Source: JBBQXK01 sp038251625
GTDB lineage: Bacteria; Pseudomonadota; Alphaproteobacteria; Rhodobacterales; Rhodobacteraceae
DNA: 9,593 bases
Reading direction: 5' to 3'
Assembly: GCA_038251625.1 (NCBI GenBank)
Contig: JBBSBE010000141.1
Span: 1 to 9,593, forward strand
Each line of letters opens with the position of its first letter. Positions within the stretch are counted from its first letter, which is position 1. The notes below the pieces were generated by a model. It saw only the letters and a list, made by a program, of their open reading frames with translations, did no database searches and had not been told where the DNA came from. The position numbers and the translations under genes were made by a program. Below, piece after piece: positions 6,731-9,593 of the stretch.

Positions 6731-7354
6731 TCATGTACCAGCGCCCTGGCTGGCAGACCCATCTTTCGGGTGCCGCTCAACATGTTGCGCATTTCCCTGT
6801 GTATCGCGGATAGCCTCCAGGTCGAAGTCGCTGAGGCACAAGAAGGTGACAGGTCCGAAACCAACAGTCCCGAAAGGCTTCCGGATGCCGATCTGCTGTT
6901 CGGTCAACTGACCGAGCTTCACGGATTGAAATCTGTCAAACGGGTTGGCAGTCAACCTGATCGCTTGCTTGTCAGTCAATCCGTAGTACTCGGGAAGCAG
7001 GCCGGACAGGTGTGCCATCATACTCAGCCAGAAGAGAGACGTGTAAATGGCTGCCACAGCAAGGCCAGGCCACGGCGATACGTATAGTTTGCGGCAGCCT
7101 CGGCTCGGCTCTGCGCCACAAAAGTCGTTTGTGGTTACTCCGTACAAAGCAAAGTAGATGCCCGCGGATGCGATCAATGCCATAAACGCTGTCCCGACGA
7201 CTGCCCGCAACATAAGCTTGGAAAGCTGCGGCGCACCCGTCCATTTCAGGCTCTCATCCTTTGGCAGAAACCTCTCCAGCCGTTCGCGGTCGGCAATGTC
7301 CTTGTTTCTGATTGCCTTTGGTCCATCGTTCGCTGCAGGTGGCGCGGTCTTCAC
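6731..7354 (-). CDS. Two-helix membrane protein, divergent PH-type relative of the next gene, lower GC
   Basis: 207-aa protein of unknown function. A soluble N-terminus contains DESLKWTGAPQ. A hydrophobic segment lies at about 49-70 (VVGTAFMALIASAGIYFALYG) and a second at about 97-120 (LAVAAIYTSLFWLSMMAHLSG). Between them is a Cys-containing loop (DFCGAEPSRGC). The C-terminal part has YYGLTDKQAIRLTANPFDRF, GTVGFGPVTFLC and FDLEAIRDTQG. Order and spacing parallel the next gene (DEHVLWQGRP, two helices, YALTNHRAL, GSILF, FERVADSD), so I infer a distant tandem paralogue. The start is GTG, overlapping the pyrB stop in GTGA, with GGGGGT upstream. The gene is visibly less GC-rich than pyrB, pyrX and plsY, which suggests later arrival in the cluster. 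It lies between pyrB and its presumed structural partner. Confidence 0.72.
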   Translation of the reverse strand: MKTAPPAANDGPKAIRNKDIADRERLERFLPKDESLKWTGAPQLSKLMLRAVVGTAFMALIASAGIYFALYGVTTNDFCGAEPSRGCRKLYVSPWPGLAVAAIYTSLFWLSMMAHLSGLLPEYYGLTDKQAIRLTANPFDRFQSVKLGQLTEQQIGIRKPFGTVGFGPVTFLCLSDFDLEAIRDTQGNAQHVERHPKDGSASQGAGT

Positions 7355-8313
7355 ACCATCACCCCCACCGCCTTTGCTCCCCGCTCGGCACGCAGGTTCC
7401 GCGCCAGAAGGTCCATGCAGGCCATCCGCACTGCCACCCCCATCTCCACCTGCTCCTGAATGACGCTGCGGTTGATGTCGTCGGCCAGCGTTCCGTCAAT
7501 CTCGACCCCCCGGTTCATCGGGCCGGGGTGCATCACGATGGCGTCGGGCTTGGCCGCCGCCAGTTTCTCGGCGTCCAAGCCGTAGCGATGGTAATACTCC
7601 CGCTCGGACGGGATGAACCCGCCGTCCATCCGCTCCTTCTGCAGCCGCAGCATCATCACCACATCGCAGCCTTCCAGCCCCGCCTTCATGTCGTCATAAA
7701 TCTCGCAGCCGAATTCGCCCACGCCCGCAGGCATCAGCGTCGGCGGCGCGATCAGGCGGATGCGGTTTTCCATCTTGCCGAGCAGGATCAGGTTCGACCG
7801 CGCCACCCGGGAATGCGCGATATCCCCACAGATGGCCACCGTCAGCCGCTGGATCCGCCCCTTTGCGCGGCGGATCGTCAGCGCATCCAGCAAGGCCTGG
7901 GTGGGGTGCTCATGGCGCCCGTCGCCCGCGTTCAGAACCGCGCAATCCACCTTCTGCGCCAGAAGGTTGACCGCCCCGGATGAAGGATGCCGCACCACCA
8001 GGAGATCGGGGTGCATCGCGTTCAGCGTCAGCGCCGTGTCGATCAGCGTCTCGCCCTTCTTCACCGACGAATGGGCCACGGCCATGTTCATCACATCCGC
8101 GCCCAGCCGCTTGCCCGCCAACTCGAAACTCGCCTGCGTGCGGGTGGAGGCCTCGAAGAACATGTTGATCTGCGTCATCCCGGCCAGCGCGTCCGACTGC
8201 TTCACCGTACGGCGGTTGAGATCCACATAGCGGTCGGCCAGATCGAGCACGGCGCGGATCTCATCCGGCGCCAGATGCTCGATCCCCAGCAGATGGCGGG
8301 CGCGAAAGGTCAT
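7351..8313 (-). CDS. pyrB: Aspartate carbamoyltransferase catalytic subunit
   Basis: 320-aa cytoplasmic enzyme condensing carbamoyl phosphate with L-aspartate to N-carbamoyl-aspartate, the second step of pyrimidine synthesis. Motifs in order are NMFFEASTRTQASFELAGKR (carbamoyl-phosphate loop STRT at 56-59), SSVKKGETLIDT (loop Lys near 85-86), VVRHPSSGAV, GDGRHEHPTQALLDALTI, VAICGDIAHSRVARSN, MMLRLQKERM and MHPGPMNRGVEI. Length and motif order are normal for the catalytic chain. The ATG at 8313 has GGGGAG six bases upstream; the frame runs further back into a palindromic repeat, but that stretch is not protein-like. It heads the minus-strand series, and its stop overlaps the next GTG by 4 nt. 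No regulatory chain (pyrI) is present. The inactive dihydroorotase homologue downstream may form the holoenzyme with it (inference). Confidence 0.98.
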   Translation of the reverse strand: MTFRARHLLGIEHLAPDEIRAVLDLADRYVDLNRRTVKQSDALAGMTQINMFFEASTRTQASFELAGKRLGADVMNMAVAHSSVKKGETLIDTALTLNAMHPDLLVVRHPSSGAVNLLAQKVDCAVLNAGDGRHEHPTQALLDALTIRRAKGRIQRLTVAICGDIAHSRVARSNLILLGKMENRIRLIAPPTLMPAGVGEFGCEIYDDMKAGLEGCDVVMMLRLQKERMDGGFIPSEREYYHRYGLDAEKLAAAKPDAIVMHPGPMNRGVEIDGTLADDINRSVIQEQVEMGVAVRMACMDLLARNLRAERGAKAVGVMV

Positions 8314-8343
8314 GTGCGGCTCCCCGGGGATGGCGGTGTGACG

Positions 8344-8373
8344 GTTATAGGGAGGGACGGGGGGATGGCGCAA
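8344..8373 (-). promoter_or_regulatory. Candidate pyrB promoter
   Basis: On the minus strand TTGCGC (8368-8373) and TATAAC (8344-8349) are separated by 18 bases, a plausible housekeeping -35/-10 pair. It would give a leader of roughly 25 nt before the pyrB ATG. A perfect 10-bp palindrome TCCCCGGGGA (8321-8330) covers the pyrB Shine-Dalgarno sequence and could affect translation. The -35 box lies inside the start of the divergent Rhs fragment. This call rests on sequence match alone. Confidence 0.42.
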
Positions 8374-8487
8374 GCGACGCCCGTGGCGGAGGCCGGGGGC
8401 GAGGTGGTGTATCTCGTCCGCGCAAACCATATCGGGCGGCCTGCCTTTGCGACCACCCTTGCGGGCACCAAGGTCTGGTCGGCGGCC
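8365..8487 (+). pseudogene. Truncated Rhs core fragment, upstream part
   Basis: In this frame the sequence reads ATPVAEAGGEVVYLVRANHI, then GRPAFATTLAGTKVWSAA. This is the Rhs/YD-repeat core block that normally precedes a PFGG motif (HIGRPxxAT...GTKVW). The rest of the Rhs protein, normally well over a thousand residues, is missing upstream, where pyrB begins divergently. An ATG at 8365 follows GGGAGGG, so a fragment could in principle be translated. The continuation (PFGGVHVTTG) lies one frame away, because about 67 bases containing a palindromic repeat lie in between; this frame then stops at 8545. I read it as a displaced, decayed rhs copy. Confidence 0.7.
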
Positions 8488-9244
8488 CGGCCCTCCGCTC
8501 GCGCTGCGGCGTTCGGGAGGAAAACGGTCCACCGGACCGTTTTCTGATCCGCCTCACCCCTTCGGCGGTGTCCATGTCACCACCGGCGCCCGCTTCCCGG
8601 GACAGTGGTTCCAGGCCGGTGAGCCGGATCAGGGATCGCTCCAGTGGAGCGATCCCCCGGCGAACGGCTTGCACCAGAACTGGATGCGCGACTACGATCC
8701 GACAACGGGGAGGTATCTGCAGGCCGACCCGCTCGGGCTGGTGGATGGGGCCAGTGTCTATGGGTATGCGGGGCAGAACCCGGGGAGGTGGGTGGATCCG
8801 AGGGGGGAAGAAACATTGATCATTGCTTGGGAACCGAGAGGATGGGGTAGCTCCTCGTTTGGCCATGCCAGTGCAGAGGTCAATGGCACTTCCTACTCCT
8901 ACGGTCCCGGAGGAATGTCTGTCTTGCCGGCAGCCGAGTATGACAGACGCAACGATTTTCGAGATGGTTTCGGTGTATCTCTGGACCTGCCGCGCTCGGT
9001 CGAGCACGCATTTGTTGATTGCCTGGTGTCTGAGCAGGGCGACTACGGAACGCTTGGGAATAACTGCACAGACCCCATTGAGAGCTGTCTAGCAAAGATC
9101 GGGTATGACATTGGTGATTCCATTACGCCGACAGGCATGATGTCTGCAATCCGCAAGAGCGGTATTCCCATAGTTCCCAATAGTATAGTCTGGAAGGAGC
9201 CAAGCGCCAGATCAGAGTGCGGGTGTGCGCCTTGGGCAAAGTGA
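8447..9244 (+). CDS. Rhs core remnant with C-terminal tip domain (candidate toxin)
   Basis: Open frame of 265 codons beginning at an unconvincing TTG; true homology starts near residue 37 (8555). Residues 38-120 are Rhs core: PFGGVHVTTGARFPGQWFQ, GLHQNWMRDYDPTTGRYLQA, DPLGLVDGASVYGYAGQNPG, RWVDPRGE. The last block is the NPxxxxDPxG boundary after which polymorphic tips begin. The tip (about 121-265) is less GC-rich and reads FGHASAEVNGTSYSYGPGGM, then a second motif GTLGNNCTDPIESCL. His140 before Cys207 resembles the His-then-Cys order of circularly permuted papain-like/NlpC-P60 hydrolases; this fold guess is inference. Known Rhs tips are contact-dependent toxins, often delivered by type VI secretion. 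Without an intact core and export region this copy is probably a silent orphan cassette. Its stop overlaps the candidate immunity gene in GTGA. A palindromic repeat inserts about 13 residues at 57-73. Confidence 0.68.
   Translation: MRPPLRAPRSGRRPGPPLALRRSGGKRSTGPFSDPPHPFGGVHVTTGARFPGQWFQAGEPDQGSLQWSDPPANGLHQNWMRDYDPTTGRYLQADPLGLVDGASVYGYAGQNPGRWVDPRGEETLIIAWEPRGWGSSSFGHASAEVNGTSYSYGPGGMSVLPAAEYDRRNDFRDGFGVSLDLPRSVEHAFVDCLVSEQGDYGTLGNNCTDPIESCLAKIGYDIGDSITPTGMMSAIRKSGIPIVPNSIVWKEPSARSECGCAPWAK
8507..8558 (-). repeat. Palindromic element E1 (conserved flanks, 11-bp stem, 3-nt loop)
   Basis: On the minus strand it has the flank GGTGAGGCGGATCA, an 11-bp arm GAAAACGGTCC, loop GGT, the matching arm GGACCGTTTTC and the flank CTCCCGAACGCC. 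The arms (8520-8530 and 8534-8544) pair perfectly. Flanks and loop match element E2 about 100 bases away in the opposite orientation. A GC-rich tail with CCTCC/GGAGG ends extends to about 8490. No T-run makes it a classical terminator. It interrupts the Rhs core and shifts its frame. Confidence 0.75.
8618..8667 (+). repeat. Palindromic element E2 (same family as E1)
   Basis: On the plus strand it has the flank GGTGAGCCGGATCA, arm GGGATCGCTCC (8632-8642), loop AGT, arm GGAGCGATCCC (8646-8656) and the flank CCGGCGAACGGC. The stem is a perfect 11 bp. It differs from E1 at four stem positions, each compensated on the other arm. It lies in frame inside the Rhs core, adding about 13 residues between FPGQWFQ and GLHQNW, which are normally only a few residues apart. 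Confidence 0.75.
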
Positions 9245-9498
9245 CGAAGGCTTTTGTAGTACTGCTGGCTAGCGCCGTTCTGCTGATTACAACTTACTGC
9301 GCTGCACGCACAATAGCAGCATTCAGAAATGGGCATACTTACTCACAGATGGATTGGGATGGGAATGGTGTAACTACTGCATTGGAGATTTTTGAAGGTT
9401 CGGAAATTGGTCAACGCGCTGTTTTGAAGGACGGGAAGCGGTGCATAGAGTTCTTTTCGTTGAAGGATGCCATGATAACTCGCGTGGAGTGCCAGTAA
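9241..9498 (+). CDS. Small membrane-anchored EF-hand-like protein, candidate immunity protein
   Basis: 85-aa protein starting at a GTG that overlaps the Rhs tip stop by 4 nt (GTGA); GTG codons at 9217 and 9223 are alternatives giving up to 93 aa. Residues 3-22 (KAFVVLLASAVLLITTYCAA) form a single N-terminal anchor or signal. The exposed part has DWDGNGVTTALE at 38-49, with Asp/Asp/Asn/Gly/Glu at EF-hand loop positions 1, 3, 5, 6 and 12. It ends GKRCIEFFSLKDAMITRVEC, with Cys68 and Cys84 that could form a disulfide outside the cytoplasm. The position directly after an Rhs tip is that of a cognate immunity gene. An envelope location would imply that the toxin acts in the periplasm. Both are inferences from context. 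GC is lower than in the chromosome block, like the tip. No Shine-Dalgarno lies close to the GTG, consistent with coupling. Confidence 0.68.
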   Translation: MTKAFVVLLASAVLLITTYCAARTIAAFRNGHTYSQMDWDGNGVTTALEIFEGSEIGQRAVLKDGKRCIEFFSLKDAMITRVECQ

Positions 9499-9504
9499 TG
9501 CCGC

Positions 9505-9593
9505 TGGTTTGATATTCGTGACACACGGCTTGGTCGTGTCCTGCAGGCGCAGTACCGCTATGACGCCATGGGGCGGCAGGCGATCCGGACGCT
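9505..9593 (+). pseudogene. Second Rhs core fragment, running off the window
   Basis: Just after the immunity gene stop the frame reads WFDIRDTRLGRVLQAQYRYD, then AMGRQAIRT, a typical YD-repeat (YRYDAMGRQ). There is no start codon with a ribosome binding site, and the GC rises again. It comes from a more N-terminal part of an Rhs core than the upstream fragment does, so it is not a continuation but a separate piece, probably the beginning of another orphan rhs-CT cassette. The window end hides its length, so it could also lead into a longer rhs remnant. Confidence 0.62.

Noticed and set aside
6570..6734. 55-residue N-terminal extension of the PH-type protein from the ATG at 6734
   Set aside because: Although this ATG overlaps the previous stop, the extra residues are Pro/Arg-rich and the internal ATG at 6569 has a much better ribosome binding site. 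Not fully excluded.
8314..8532. N-terminal extension of pyrB by 73 codons
   Set aside because: It starts inside palindromic element E1, is Arg/Pro-rich, and normal PyrB length plus a good ribosome binding site support the ATG at 8313.
8520..8544. Reading the E1 hairpin as a transcription terminator
   Set aside because: No T-run follows the stem on either strand beyond the four T of the arm, and a sister copy with a different stem lies within the Rhs core.
1..9593. CRISPR array, tRNA, rRNA or insertion sequence
   Set aside because: No regularly spaced direct repeats, no cloverleaf-like or rRNA sequence, and no transposase motif was recognised on either strand.

Overview
The window looks like a high-GC alphaproteobacterial chromosome, most likely Rhodobacteraceae. 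The evidence is the strong GC bias, the gene families present, the pyrB / catalytically degenerate pyrC / plsY order, and an Rhs core of the type I associate with that family. No taxonomic search was possible.

Minus-strand block (about 8313 down to 1). Nearly the whole window is one tightly packed co-oriented series. In transcription order: pyrB (aspartate carbamoyltransferase), two consecutive two-helix membrane proteins of bacterial PH-domain type, a dihydroorotase homologue that has lost its catalytic residues (PyrX/PyrC'-like), plsY (acyl-phosphate:glycerol-3-phosphate acyltransferase), a small secreted Cys-containing protein, a DUF1028 protein, a LysR-type regulator and an S41-type lipoprotein peptidase. 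Many junctions are 4-nt stop/start overlaps, which suggests translational coupling. After an 88-nt gap carrying inverted repeats comes the 5' part of ugpB, the binding protein of a glycerol-3-phosphate/glycerophosphodiester ABC importer, cut by the window edge. Its proximity to plsY gives a loose glycerol-3-phosphate theme, but no functional link is shown.

Plus-strand block (about 8365 to 9593). Divergent from pyrB lies an orphan, truncated Rhs module. It holds a piece of Rhs core and a lower-GC C-terminal tip domain with conserved-looking His and Cys motifs (candidate toxin). A small membrane-anchored protein with an EF-hand-like loop overlaps it by 4 nt (candidate immunity protein). A second piece of Rhs YD-repeat core runs off the right edge. 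This is the layout expected of a stockpile of displaced rhs-CT/immunity cassettes.

Two palindromic elements of one family sit inside the Rhs core in opposite orientations. They share flanks and loop but have different, fully compensated stems. One shifts the reading frame of the Rhs core and the other is read through in frame. The candidate pyrB promoter touches the truncated edge of the Rhs fragment.
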